Source: Roseibium porphyridii (GTDB lineage: Bacteria; Pseudomonadota; Alphaproteobacteria; Rhizobiales; Stappiaceae). From it: DNA of 64,000 nucleotides. Position 1 is the first letter of the stretch. Each line of letters begins with the position of its first letter. Position numbers and translations under genes: made by a program. Under the pieces are notes generated by a model that worked only from the letters and a program-made list of their open reading frames with translations, had not been told where the DNA came from and ran no database searches. Location of the stretch: the NCBI RefSeq assembly GCF_026191725.2, contig NZ_CP120863.1, forward strand, positions 4,382,001 to 4,446,000, given 5' to 3'. Of this stretch, positions 54,977 through 63,999 are shown piece by piece.

Positions 54977-57049
54977 TCAGCCCATTCGAACCTGGGAAAT
55001 GAACGAACCGACTGCCTGTTTCAGGATCTCGGATTGACTGGACAGTCTGTTGGCGGAATCTGTCAGGCCGGTCGTTGCAGATCCTGATTCCTTGGCCGCC
55101 TGGGTCACACCGGAAATATTCTCGGACACCTGGGCGGTGCCGTTTGCCGCCTCATGGACATTTTGAGAAATCTCTTTGGTGGTTGCTCCCTGCTGTTCGA
55201 TTGACGCGACGATCGAGGCCGAGGTTTCATCGAGCTGGCTCATGACCTTCGACACTTCGTTCATCGAGACAACGGCTTCTTTGGTGGAAGACTGAATACC
55301 TTCGATCTGTTTGTTGATCTCCGCAGTCGCGCTCGCCGTCTGGCTTGCAAGTTGCTTCACCTCGCCTGCAACAACGGCAAACCCTTTGCCGGCGTCCCCT
55401 GCCCTTGCAGATTCAATTGTGGCATTCAGCGCCAGCAGATTGGTTCTTTCGGCAATTTCAGAAATGATTTCGACAACTGCGCCGATCTTTTCCGCGGTTT
55501 CCGCAAGCTGTGCGATCCGGGAGCTGGTCTGATCGACTGTAGCAAGTGCAAGCTTTGATGCGTCCGAAGCCGAAACAACCTGACGGTTGATTTCACCAAT
55601 AGAGCTCGCCATTTCCTCTGCTGCAGTCGCAATGGTCTGTACGTTCATGGATGCTTCGTGCGACGCCTGGGACACAGCTGTTGCCTGGGCTTCTGTCTTT
55701 GCGGTCGTTTCGGCCATGAACTTTGCCGAATTGTTCAGGTCGGAAGATGCCGAAGCAACCGTATTGATGATTTCGCCGACATTTGCATCGAAATCATCGG
55801 CCAGCGATTCAAGAAGTGCCTTGCGTTCCTGCTCAGCGTGTTCCTTCTGCTGCTCCTGTTCCGCTTCAAGCTCTTTGCCGCGTAGCGCATTCGATTTGAA
55901 CACCTGAACAGACGCGATCATTTCGCCGATTTCATTCTTTGTGCTCTTAGGCAGCTCCACACCAAGATCGCCTTCCGACAGACCTTTCATGGCAGAAGTC
56001 AAAGCTCTTAGTGGCGAGAGAATCTGACGGAACAAGACCAGGTAAACCAGAAGCGAGAGGACGACGGCTGTGGCAACGGCAATCCACACAATGCTCCTGG
56101 TGACCTGCGCAACCTCTTTGAGGTTTTGCGACAGTTCCTGACCTGCAATCACTGTGTCTGCTCCGGCCTGAAGTGTCAGTGACTGCAAACCTGCGAGCGC
56201 AGGGCCGTCATCCACCTTGATGACCTTATCAATCTGCTCCGGCGTGTTGCCCTGTTTGACCAACTGAATAGCCTGATCAAGACCGGCGGCATATTTCTGA
56301 ACAACAGTTCGGATGTCTTGCAGCGCCTCCCGTTCGGCAGGTTCTATGGAACCTGCCAGAAACGTGTCGATCGCATCGAGTGTTGCGTGCAGCCCGGCTC
56401 TGACTTTCACGACGCGCGCCTCATCTTGCCGAAGCACATAATTCTTGAACTGATGGATCATGCCGCCATAACCAAGCGCTGCGCGAATTTGGCCTCGAAG
56501 CTCGGTTTTTGTAATGTCTGCATCGTCAGATTTTGCACCGCTTACGGAAGAGGTAAGCGTCGCGATGGCATCCAACGCAGGCGCGTCATTGATTTTGACG
56601 GCCTTGTCTATCTCCGCAGCACTTTTTCCTTCGCCGACCAGATCGCGAACATCTTGCAGTTTCGCTGCATAGGAGGTCACGGTGTCGCGTAGGACATTGA
56701 GCGCTTCGAGCTCGTCGGGCGTGGGCCCGCTAGCTGCGTAATAGTCGATTGCCGAGAGGACTGCGCCGTTGGCCGATTGAACTTTTCCGATCCGCTTTTC
56801 ATCGTGACGCAGAACATAGTTCTTGAACTGATGGATCATGCCGCCGTAACCGATGTGCCGCTTGATCTCGCTGAGCGCCTTTGCCTTCGGCTCGTTTTGA
56901 GCCTTGAAGGCAGCCCAGGCCTGCTCCGATTGCGTGACATCGTGATCGATCACAAGAGACGTGCCGACAAATACGGCCCCGGTTGCAATCGCAAAGACGA
57001 TCACAACGACCGCTAGCGTTCGAACTTTCAGATTTGACAGATAATTCAT
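54977..57049 (-). CDS. Methyl-accepting chemotaxis protein with duplicated sensor unit
   Basis: A 690-residue chemoreceptor from ATG 57049; an ATG at 57088 is also open but the membrane anchor argues for the shorter form. TM1 is about residues 11-33 and TM2 about 319-340. The periplasmic region contains two copies of a unit of about 105 residues (roughly 61-165 and 187-291), each opening with [15 protein letters not shown] and including an EIDKA/QIDKV segment. HAMP and a signalling domain with [20 protein letters not shown] follow. The ligand and sensor family are unknown. No other chemotaxis genes are adjacent. Confidence 0.92.
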   Translation of the reverse strand: MNYLSNLKVRTLAVVVIVFAIATGAVFVGTSLVIDHDVTQSEQAWAAFKAQNEPKAKALSEIKRHIGYGGMIHQFKNYVLRHDEKRIGKVQSANGAVLSAIDYYAASGPTPDELEALNVLRDTVTSYAAKLQDVRDLVGEGKSAAEIDKAVKINDAPALDAIATLTSSVSGAKSDDADITKTELRGQIRAALGYGGMIHQFKNYVLRQDEARVVKVRAGLHATLDAIDTFLAGSIEPAEREALQDIRTVVQKYAAGLDQAIQLVKQGNTPEQIDKVIKVDDGPALAGLQSLTLQAGADTVIAGQELSQNLKEVAQVTRSIVWIAVATAVVLSLLVYLVLFRQILSPLRALTSAMKGLSEGDLGVELPKSTKNEIGEMIASVQVFKSNALRGKELEAEQEQQKEHAEQERKALLESLADDFDANVGEIINTVASASSDLNNSAKFMAETTAKTEAQATAVSQASHEASMNVQTIATAAEEMASSIGEINRQVVSASDASKLALATVDQTSSRIAQLAETAEKIGAVVEIISEIAERTNLLALNATIESARAGDAGKGFAVVAGEVKQLASQTASATAEINKQIEGIQSSTKEAVVSMNEVSKVMSQLDETSASIVASIEQQGATTKEISQNVHEAANGTAQVSENISGVTQAAKESGSATTGLTDSANRLSSQSEILKQAVGSFISQVRMG

Positions 57050-57309
57050 AGCATCACCCGAGTGCACAAAATCATGTTTGTCGCCCACATTTTTTAGGGC
57101 TTTGATCAGGGTGAGCGTTGTTTGTCCTGACGCTTACTAGCGCTAAGCGCGTAAAAATACGTACTACCACCCTTCTTTATAAAGGTGATCTGATTTCAAA
57201 TAAAATTGGTCAACAAGCAGTGAGAGGTTTTGATCCCTTAAAATAGCGGGCATGAAATTAACGAATTGTTTACGAGACACTATTTGCGAATGATTTGAAA
57301 ACTACGATT

Positions 57310-58044
57310 TTATTTAATCAAGCCAAGTCGAAGAGCCTGCGCGACTGCATGCACCTTGTTCGACGCATCAAGCTTCCGGCAAGTTGAGGTTATGTAGCCT
57401 GAAACCGTATTTTCGGAAATCGACAGAATAACTGAGATTTCAGCATTCGTTTTGCCTTGAGCTGACCAGCTCAGACATTCGAGTTCTCTTTTTGTCAAAC
57501 TGGGTCCGTTGCCATCTTCCTCTTCAAGGAAGATCGAAAGTTTTTTGAACACAAACACGGAAATGATGTGCAGCACCGCAATTTCGTTCATTTGCAGCGG
57601 CGCTCGCTTTCCTGCAAAAGAGACAGCGCCTTTGATGCCTTTGATATCGTATGTCGGAAAATAAACGCCGTTGTGCATATCGAAGCTTCGAAACAGCTCC
57701 ACGCTATTTTTCAACTCTGTTTCCGAGCGTTCAAGATTCAGCTTCTCAAGCTCCCATTCTAACGGCTTGTGCGATTTTCTGAGTTTCTTGATGATCGGGC
57801 TGTTTGAAAGCAACTTCATTTCATCATAGGCGCGCAGCAGTTCGGGTTGCCAGTTGCTCAAGACAATCTTGCGGCGGAGTTGCTCCTCCCCGAATACGGG
57901 GATGTAAATCACCGAGAAATGAGAATAGTCGTAACTTTCAGCAACAGACCTCAAGAACTTGAATATCTCATAAGCTGATTTGACATTTGCCAGGCGTTCA
58001 TAAGACTCGCAAACAAAATCCTCTGTCGCTGTGCCGTCTAACAC
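57310..58044 (-). CDS. LuxR-type regulator with atypical autoinducer-binding domain
   Basis: A 244-residue protein with an N-terminal autoinducer-binding-type domain (about 20-165) and a C-terminal LuxR helix-turn-helix (about 180-240: LTKRELECLSWSAQGKTNAEISVILSISENTV). By alignment to TraR, Tyr61, Pro71, Trp85 and Gly113 are kept (Tyr73, Pro83, Trp97 here), but Trp57 is Leu69 and Asp70 is Ser82. No luxI synthase is in the window. This is probably a LuxR solo that may sense a non-AHL signal. Confidence 0.85.
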   Translation of the reverse strand: MLDGTATEDFVCESYERLANVKSAYEIFKFLRSVAESYDYSHFSVIYIPVFGEEQLRRKIVLSNWQPELLRAYDEMKLLSNSPIIKKLRKSHKPLEWELEKLNLERSETELKNSVELFRSFDMHNGVYFPTYDIKGIKGAVSFAGKRAPLQMNEIAVLHIISVFVFKKLSIFLEEEDGNGPSLTKRELECLSWSAQGKTNAEISVILSISENTVSGYITSTCRKLDASNKVHAVAQALRLGLIK

Positions 58045-58407
58045 AATGATTATCCTTAGGGATTAACAATTCACAATTGACCACTGATCAAGATCGAAAA
58101 TAGTTATACTAAAGCACAACTAAAAGGACCCCTCATTGCGATTTAGTACAATCGCGACGCCACCACTACTTGAGATAAGACTTCACAGGAACATCTACAA
58201 TTGTATAATTGGTAGTATTACTTATTCCAAATAGTTGAAAATAGAATAGATTTATTTCCCGAATGGCACAGAATTGCTGTTTAGAGCAAAACCGGACCAG
58301 ACGAAACATACAAGCGGCCGCAGAACGCTCTGCTGGTCAATTGGCCGCATGTTCCGGACGCAGATCCCTTGAAACCCTGGCTGGCCGGAAAGCTCCTGCC
58401 AAATCGA
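58045..58407. other. AT-rich intergenic region upstream of LuxR gene
   Basis: About 363 bp upstream of the LuxR gene and downstream of the MarR gene. It is visibly AT-rich, with no gene and no clear lux-box palindrome. The short frame at 58263-58451 is not supported. Confidence 0.5.
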
Positions 58408-58827
58408 TCAAAGCTCCGAAAGCTGTTTCAAGGCACCCAGCGCCTTGGTGAAGTTCTCTTTGCCCAGAAGAGTTTCCACATCGCGTTGCGCCTGCCGCCA
58501 AAGAGGCAAGGCCTGATCGAACAATTCTGATCCGCGTGGTGTCAGCAAATAGGTTTTGCCCCGCCCTTTATGCGCAGGGTTCGATGTGACAAGGCCTTTG
58601 CGTTCAAGCAAAGCAACGTTGCGCACAAGGGTTGTTCTCTCCATGGAAAGCCGGTCTGCAAGTTGCCCCGTCGTCTCTTCACGTGCCTGGCGTATCACGA
58701 CCAGAACAGAAAACTGCCCAGCAGTCATGCCGACCGTTCGCGCCAATCGATCATAGTGGCGACTGACGGCACGCGCGGCTTTTCGGGCGTTGTCCAGTAC
58801 ACAAAGAGAGAAGTCATCTTCTTCCAT
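58408..58827 (-). CDS. MarR family transcriptional regulator
   Basis: A 139-residue regulator with the MarR winged helix: GMTAGQFSVLVVIRQ, TTGQLADRLSMERTTLVRNVALLERKGLV and a wing KGRGKTYLLTPRG. The start at 58827 (MEEDDFSL) is uncertain, since its AAAAGG is very close; ATGs at 58854 and 58851 lie in the same frame. A TTGACA-like -35 element is just upstream of the coding region. It is divergent from the HdeD-like gene and could control it. Confidence 0.88.
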   Translation of the reverse strand: MEEDDFSLCVLDNARKAARAVSRHYDRLARTVGMTAGQFSVLVVIRQAREETTGQLADRLSMERTTLVRNVALLERKGLVTSNPAHKGRGKTYLLTPRGSELFDQALPLWRQAQRDVETLLGKENFTKALGALKQLSEL

Positions 58828-58976
58828 GCCTTTTACTGTGCAAATACACATCAACTGTCAAGTTAGCACATCGAGGCAGGTTGCTATCGGCGACGCTGAC
58901 CGGCAGTTTGCGTTTTCTCCAGAAGCGATTACCGTCAGCTTCGACAACCGGAATGATGCAATCTGAGGAGGTCCAT

Positions 58977-59540
58977 ATGACGGACGCATTGCAAGCTGTA
59001 GAAGACATGAAACAGAAAATTCAGGAAAACTGGGGGTGGTTTCTGGCGCTTGGCATTGCTCTTGTGATCGGCGGCATGATCCTGATTGCAGCGCCACTGG
59101 CAACTTCAATCGCCGTCACCGTTCTGATTGCAGCAGTCCTGTTCATCGGCGGCCTTGTGCAGATCTACAACTCTCTGAAAACCAAAGGAACTTCCAGTTT
59201 TCTCTGGAACCTGATTACAGGCATCGTGGCGGTGATCGGCGGGATCCTGATCTACGTCAATCCGATTGTCGGCGCCTTCACATTGACACTACTTCTCGCA
59301 GCTGTCTTCGCCGCTCAAGGCATCAGTCAGATCCTGCTGGCTTTCAAGCTGAAGCCGCACGAGGGTTGGGTCTGGGTACTTGTTGCCGGGATCGTGTCGC
59401 TGGCAGCTGGATTGATGATTGCAATTGACCTGCCTGGCTCAGCAACATGGGCCCTTGGTCTGATCGCAGGTGTCTCCGTGTTGATCAATGGCTGGAGCTA
59501 CATTGCCATTGCCCTGGCAGCACGTGCGGCCAAAGGCTAG
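58977..59540 (+). CDS. HdeD family (DUF308) membrane protein
   Basis: A 187-residue membrane protein from ATG 58977, which follows GAGGAGG. Six hydrophobic helices in three pairs are seen, with the family segments WGWFLALGIALVIGGMILI, LWNLITGIVAVIGGILI and WVWVLVAGIVSLAAGLMI, the repeated pattern of HdeD/DUF308. HdeD is linked to acid resistance in E. coli; here a stress or envelope role is only inferred. A divergent MarR gene lies upstream and a strong terminator follows. Confidence 0.88.
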   Translation: MTDALQAVEDMKQKIQENWGWFLALGIALVIGGMILIAAPLATSIAVTVLIAAVLFIGGLVQIYNSLKTKGTSSFLWNLITGIVAVIGGILIYVNPIVGAFTLTLLLAAVFAAQGISQILLAFKLKPHEGWVWVLVAGIVSLAAGLMIAIDLPGSATWALGLIAGVSVLINGWSYIAIALAARAAKG

Positions 59541-59577
59541 ATAGGCATTGTAACCACCGGTATTCAGAAGATTGTTT

Positions 59578-59605
59578 CACCCGGCAAAATCTCTATTGCC
59601 GGGTG
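59578..59605 (+). terminator. Intrinsic terminator of HdeD-like gene
   Basis: Perfect 10-bp arms CACCCGGCAA (59578-59587) and TTGCCGGGTG (59596-59605) with an 8-base loop are followed at once by TTTTATTT. This is a textbook Rho-independent terminator 37 bp after the stop. Confidence 0.92.
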
Positions 59606-59806
59606 TTTTATTTGATGTCACTTTCTTCCCGTGTTTAATCGCAGGTATTTCCTGCAAAAGGCTCACGTTGATGTTTGCTATTCTCGGGCGCAACCCCGGC
59701 AATCCGCATAACAAAGCCTACTGGTGGTGGCCGCCCCCCTCCAGCCGTTGATGCGCGCCAACGGCGCCGCCTAAACACGACCAAAACACATCAACGGATT
59801 TCTAGA

Positions 59807-60922
59807 ATGACCAGCATTTCACTGCGCGGCGATGACCGCGTGCTTCATGTTGCCTGGGGTGACGGCACAAGTGCAGACTTTCCATTCGTCTGGCTGCGCG
59901 ACAACTGCCCAAGCGGTTTTCACCCGCAAACCCAGGAACGCGAATTCGACCTGACGAGTATCCCAATGGACATTTCAGTCTCGAATGCCGATCTGGAGGC
60001 AGAAGAGATCGTTTTGACCTGGAACCACGGAGACCATGTCAGCCGTTTTGACTCAGGCTGGTTGCGCAAACATCGACCCGGCTTCGGATTGAAAGATCCG
60101 GCACAGATCGAACCCACACTTTGGCGCGGTGACCTGCCGCCTGCCACCCTGCCTCGCGCAGATGCGCAGGACCTTTTGATCAATGATTCAGCCCTTCTGG
60201 AGTTTCTGACAGAAACCAAGAAAACGGGCCTGTCTATCGTTACCGGTATGGCTGACGATTCTGAAGCCGGCATGACGGTTGCCCGTCGGATCGGCTTCCT
60301 GCGGCAGACCAATTTCGGTACCACCTTTGAGGTCATGTCCAAGCCGAACCCGAACAATCTGGCCTATACCTCGCACGCACTCCCCCTGCACACGGATCTT
60401 GCCAACCAGGAACTGCCACCGGGCTTCCAGTTCCTGCACTGCCTGGCCAATGAGGCCGAAGGCGGTGGTTCGACCTTCTGCGACGGTTTTGCAATTGCCT
60501 CCGACCTTCGGGAAAACGACCCCGAGACTTTCAGACTATTGGCTGAAACGCCGGTGCCATTCCGGTTCCACGATACGGACTTCGACATACGGCGCCACCA
60601 GACGGTTATCGACCTGGATCCGTTCGGCAGATTGCAGGAATTGCATTTCAATGCCCATCTGGCCGGCATCTTCGACCTGCCGGCAGAGGTGATGGAAACC
60701 TATTACCGGGCCTATCGGACAATCATGAAAATGACGCGCTCTGACGACTATGTCATCACCACACGCCTCAATGGAGGCGAGATGGTCATCTTTGACAATC
60801 GCCGCGTGTTGCATGGCAGGTCGTCATTTGACCCGAATACAGGCTTCCGTCATTTGCGGGGCTGCTACGTTGATCGCGGAGAGTTCGACAGCCGCATTCG
60901 GGTTCTCAGCCGTGAAAGCTGA
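59807..60922 (+). CDS. Gamma-butyrobetaine/trimethyllysine-type 2-oxoglutarate dioxygenase
   Basis: A 371-residue Fe(II)/2-oxoglutarate dioxygenase. ATG 59807 is chosen; the frame extends upstream to 59675 without homology. The N-terminal DUF971-like domain has FVWLRDNCPSGFHPQTQER, which includes part of the zinc-binding set of the family. The catalytic domain shows His195 and Asp197 in ALPLHTDLAN, the distal His336 in RRVLHGRSSF and a TauD-like C-terminal Arg region. It would hydroxylate gamma-butyrobetaine (to carnitine) or a related betaine. No other carnitine genes are in view. Confidence 0.88.
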   Translation: MTSISLRGDDRVLHVAWGDGTSADFPFVWLRDNCPSGFHPQTQEREFDLTSIPMDISVSNADLEAEEIVLTWNHGDHVSRFDSGWLRKHRPGFGLKDPAQIEPTLWRGDLPPATLPRADAQDLLINDSALLEFLTETKKTGLSIVTGMADDSEAGMTVARRIGFLRQTNFGTTFEVMSKPNPNNLAYTSHALPLHTDLANQELPPGFQFLHCLANEAEGGGSTFCDGFAIASDLRENDPETFRLLAETPVPFRFHDTDFDIRRHQTVIDLDPFGRLQELHFNAHLAGIFDLPAEVMETYYRAYRTIMKMTRSDDYVITTRLNGGEMVIFDNRRVLHGRSSFDPNTGFRHLRGCYVDRGEFDSRIRVLSRES

Positions 60923-60997
60923 CTTCAGATACGCCGCTGATCTGAATTGACAGACAAAGGTGTCCGGTCATCTGCCGGGCACCCCGACTTGGCGGAC

Positions 60998-61696
60998 CTA
61001 GTTGAAAATCTGAGCCTTGCGCGCATCGGAAAGCACCTGCCAACTGCCTTCTTCAACACAATCCAAGCCCAAACCACCTATTGCGCTGCGCTTCAGTTCA
61101 TTGACGTGATTGCCAACGCTTGCAAACATACGGCGCACTTGATGATACCGCCCTTCGTGCAAGGTGAGGCGGGCGTGCGTTTCATCCACGATATCTAGCA
61201 GAGCCGGTTTCAGTGGTTTTTCCTCACTCTCCAGCATCATTTCACCGGATGCGAAAATGCCGGCTTCATCGCCTTTCAAGGGGCGGTCCAGAACCACGTC
61301 ATAAATCTTCGGCACATTCGATTTCGGTGAAATCACCTTGTGCAGGAATGTCCCGTCGTCGGTAAAGAGCAAGGCGCCCGATGTTTCCTTGTCCAGGCGC
61401 CCTATCGTCGACAAGACGGGTTTGCGCATCCGGAACCGATCAGGCAGCAGGTCATAAACGAGCCTGCCCTGATCCTTGGTCGAGCAAGTGTAGCCAAGCG
61501 GCTTGTTCATGAGCAGAACAACGCCCTGTGCCGGATCCAAAGGTTCATCATCAAACAGGAGGTCTTCGTGGTCGACGCGGCTGTCAACCTTCAGAGCATT
61601 GCCTGCCTTGTCTGTCACCCATCCGTTCCGGATCGCGAGCTGCATTTCCTTGCGGCTGCCGTAGCCCAGATTGGCGAGAAGCTTTACAAGACGCAT
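60998..61696 (-). CDS. rsuA: 16S rRNA pseudouridine-516 synthase-like protein
   Basis: A 232-residue pseudouridine synthase of the RsuA/RluB/E/F family. An S4-like N-terminal part (MRLVKLLANLGYGSRKEMQLAIRNGWV) precedes the catalytic domain, with NKPLGYTCS and Asp102 in GRLDKETSGALLFTDDG and the RNA-contacting HEGRYHQVRRMFASVGNHV. It modifies a uridine in ribosomal RNA. It starts one base after the stop of the rsmC-like gene, so the two rRNA modification genes are an operon. Confidence 0.9.
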   Translation of the reverse strand: MRLVKLLANLGYGSRKEMQLAIRNGWVTDKAGNALKVDSRVDHEDLLFDDEPLDPAQGVVLLMNKPLGYTCSTKDQGRLVYDLLPDRFRMRKPVLSTIGRLDKETSGALLFTDDGTFLHKVISPKSNVPKIYDVVLDRPLKGDEAGIFASGEMMLESEEKPLKPALLDIVDETHARLTLHEGRYHQVRRMFASVGNHVNELKRSAIGGLGLDCVEEGSWQVLSDARKAQIFN

Positions 61697-61697
61697 G

Positions 61698-62741
61698 CTA
61701 CCGCCCTCCCTTTCCCTTTACGGCCCGAATGACCTTGTATCCCCCCTCGTCAGCCAATTGAGCGACGTTGGCGAATACATCGGAAAGTGTCTGCTCATAG
61801 GGCAAGTGCCTGTTGGCGACCATGAAAAAGTCTCCGCCCGGCCTCAGTCCTCCGGCTGCAGAACGAATAAAGCCTTGCCCGACATCGACCCGATCTGCCC
61901 GCCCAGCCTGGTGAAACGGTGGATTGGAAACAACAAAGTCATATGGTCCCTCAAGTCCTTTGGTCACGTCCGACCAGATCCCGTTCAACGCGCGTTTTCC
62001 TTTGAAGGCAGAAAGGTTTTGCTCCGCCAGATCCAAAGCCCGTTTCTCGGCTTCATAAAGATCCATTGCGGCAACTTTCGGAGCTTTCTCCAAGATCGCA
62101 CGGCTCAAATAGCCGAAGCCTGCTCCCAGGTCCGCCCCACGCCCCTTCAAAGTTTCCGGCAAATGGCTAACCAACAACGCCGAGGCCGGATCTACACGAT
62201 CCCAGGCGAAAATACCTGGCCGGCTGACATAGGCACCCTCCAGCACCGTTCTGGGCTTATCTAGTCTGGACCATTTTTCCAGAAGATCCTGGTTCAAATT
62301 CTCAACCTGCACGGTTCCCCAGACGGCGCGGCACTTGTTCTTTGTGAGCTTTTCAGTGCGTCCGAGCAAATCGGAAAGATCGCTTTCAAGTGTCTTTGCC
62401 CCTTCCGTATTTGCCGAACACGCAATCACCTGCCCACCGGTTACTGCCTTTGAAACTGCCCGCGCCAGTTGCGCACGCGCTTCCTGGCGCTGGCGTCCGG
62501 GCAATACAAGCACCAGATCAAATCCGGTCTCGGCAACCTCGGCCAAAACTTCAAAGCCTGATTTTTGCAAGGCGTCGCGATCAGGTGCAAAACTCTGTTC
62601 GCAAACAAGCTTGGCCGGTGCGAGGTCTCTCAGGGACTGCCCGGCGCGAGCACGCATGAACAGAGCCTTTGGATCTGATCCAGGCTCCACTTCACCGGAT
62701 AAGAGAGGTAGCAACAGTGTTTCGAGCACGGGATCGGACAT
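61698..62741 (-). CDS. rsmC: 16S rRNA guanine-N2 methyltransferase, RsmC-like
   Basis: A 347-residue SAM-dependent methyltransferase with an N-terminal non-catalytic domain and a C-terminal domain containing GADLGAGFGYLSRAIL (SAM motif), MDLYEAEKRALDLAEQNL and the catalytic VVSNPPFHQAGRAD. This is the RsmC/RlmG arrangement that methylates guanine in rRNA. It is directly upstream of the rsuA-like gene. Confidence 0.88.
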   Translation of the reverse strand: MSDPVLETLLLPLLSGEVEPGSDPKALFMRARAGQSLRDLAPAKLVCEQSFAPDRDALQKSGFEVLAEVAETGFDLVLVLPGRQRQEARAQLARAVSKAVTGGQVIACSANTEGAKTLESDLSDLLGRTEKLTKNKCRAVWGTVQVENLNQDLLEKWSRLDKPRTVLEGAYVSRPGIFAWDRVDPASALLVSHLPETLKGRGADLGAGFGYLSRAILEKAPKVAAMDLYEAEKRALDLAEQNLSAFKGKRALNGIWSDVTKGLEGPYDFVVSNPPFHQAGRADRVDVGQGFIRSAAGGLRPGGDFFMVANRHLPYEQTLSDVFANVAQLADEGGYKVIRAVKGKGGR

Positions 62742-62800
62742 TTAGAACCTGATTGAGCGAAGATATTACCCGGCGCTCATAACGTCTGACGGCCTCCAGG

Positions 62801-63379
62801 TCAAAAGGCTGCATCGGACTGAAACGCCTTACCGTCAACAAGCAATGTCAGCGGCAGAGACCTGCCATCTTCGGTCACAGCGATTTCAAGCAGAACGCGG
62901 CTGGTATCGAGACGCTCAATGATCCTCCCTTCGCCCTCGGGCAGGAAAAAAGCATCTATGCCATAGTCAACCCGGATCTCGTTTTCAGTGAGGGAACGCA
63001 CGGTCCCGGACATGGCCAGATCGCCGGCGTTGTCGCGCTCCACGCTCACAACAACCGGCTGCGCTGCCTTGCCTGCTCCTGCCTGCAGGCCGACAAAGAT
63101 CTTGTCTCCCACAGCAATTTTGTCGCCTTCACTCAAATCTTTTGAGAGACTGTTGATTGCGAGATTTATGATGACGTAGTCCCCTCTGAGAAGGTCCCTC
63201 GGATCCACCGGTACAAGTTCCAACGGCACCACCTGGCCATTTCGCTGGACGTCAAACCGGTCAGCAAGTGGAATTGCAATCAGGAACAGTTGAATGATGG
63301 CCACAAGGCCCCACCGCAAATATGGCAGGCGAAGGAAACTGGGTCGGGTAGATGGCAGTGTTCCGGCAACATCGCTCAT
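62801..63379 (-). CDS. GDYXXLXY family membrane protein
   Basis: A 192-residue protein starting at ATG 63379, which overlaps the upstream gene by ATGA. One membrane helix (about 21-41, RWGLVAIIQLFLIAIPLADR) is followed by a periplasmic domain with PVDPRDLLRGDYVIINLAIN, the GDYxxLxY motif, though the final tyrosine is Asn here. Family members pair with DUF4401/DUF2157-type membrane proteins, as here. The function is unknown. Confidence 0.8.
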   Translation of the reverse strand: MSDVAGTLPSTRPSFLRLPYLRWGLVAIIQLFLIAIPLADRFDVQRNGQVVPLELVPVDPRDLLRGDYVIINLAINSLSKDLSEGDKIAVGDKIFVGLQAGAGKAAQPVVVSVERDNAGDLAMSGTVRSLTENEIRVDYGIDAFFLPEGEGRIIERLDTSRVLLEIAVTEDGRSLPLTLLVDGKAFQSDAAF

Positions 63380-63999
63380 GTCGGCAGGACCTCCTCGTTC
63401 GCCGGGGATTGTTTCACTTGCCCGCTCCGTCTGAAGACGCGTGCCAGCCAAAGCGCCACCCCAAGCAACAGCACTCCCGCAACCAGGAAGAACAAGGACT
63501 GACCCAACAATGAACCTATGGTGACTTCAAGCAGCCAAAGCGCAACGGCTGTCAGGCCGAGATAGGCGCAGAGCATCCAGAACCGGTTGCTGTTCCAGGT
63601 TCCAAGTGCACAAAGGCCAACAAGAGCGGCCAGGCTGAATGCTGATAGAAGCAGAACATTTAGAGTGGCCAAGGGCACGAGAATTGCGAAGAGCGCGAAC
63701 CCAACAGCAGCAAAGAGTGCAAGGGCCTTTGTCGTCTTGAAGGAAAGTACCAAGCCGACCACGCACAGGAGCACCGCCAATGCGAGCGGTACCAAGGCAG
63801 GAAGTGCCAGAAGGCCTGCAGAGACAAGGTCGTCGGAGATCTCGGGCACGAGAATGAGCGACAGAACCAGCAGAATGCAAAGGATCATGATACCGGCATC
63901 CTGAAGCGACCGCGCCATCAGCCAATGGCCGTGGCTTCGCAGCGGTCGATCGCTCGACCATTTGACAAACAGGTCCGCAACCGGGTCGAGCTGAACCAT
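63376..63999 (-). CDS. DUF2157/DUF4401-type membrane protein, N-terminus probably beyond window
   Basis: Two hundred and seven residues are visible from an ATG at the window edge, but the reading frame probably continues upstream past base 64000. At least seven hydrophobic helices are seen (for example ILCILLVLSLILV and GLLALPALVPLALAVLLCVVG). It overlaps the GDYXXLXY gene by 4 bp, the usual partner arrangement. The function is unknown. Confidence 0.75.
   Translation of the reverse strand: MVQLDPVADLFVKWSSDRPLRSHGHWLMARSLQDAGIMILCILLVLSLILVPEISDDLVSAGLLALPALVPLALAVLLCVVGLVLSFKTTKALALFAAVGFALFAILVPLATLNVLLLSAFSLAALVGLCALGTWNSNRFWMLCAYLGLTAVALWLLEVTIGSLLGQSLFFLVAGVLLLGVALWLARVFRRSGQVKQSPANEEVLPT

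Noticed and set aside
58263..58451. 62-codon plus-strand frame in the LuxR upstream gap
   Set aside because: No ribosome site or domain, and it overlaps the end of the MarR gene on the other strand.
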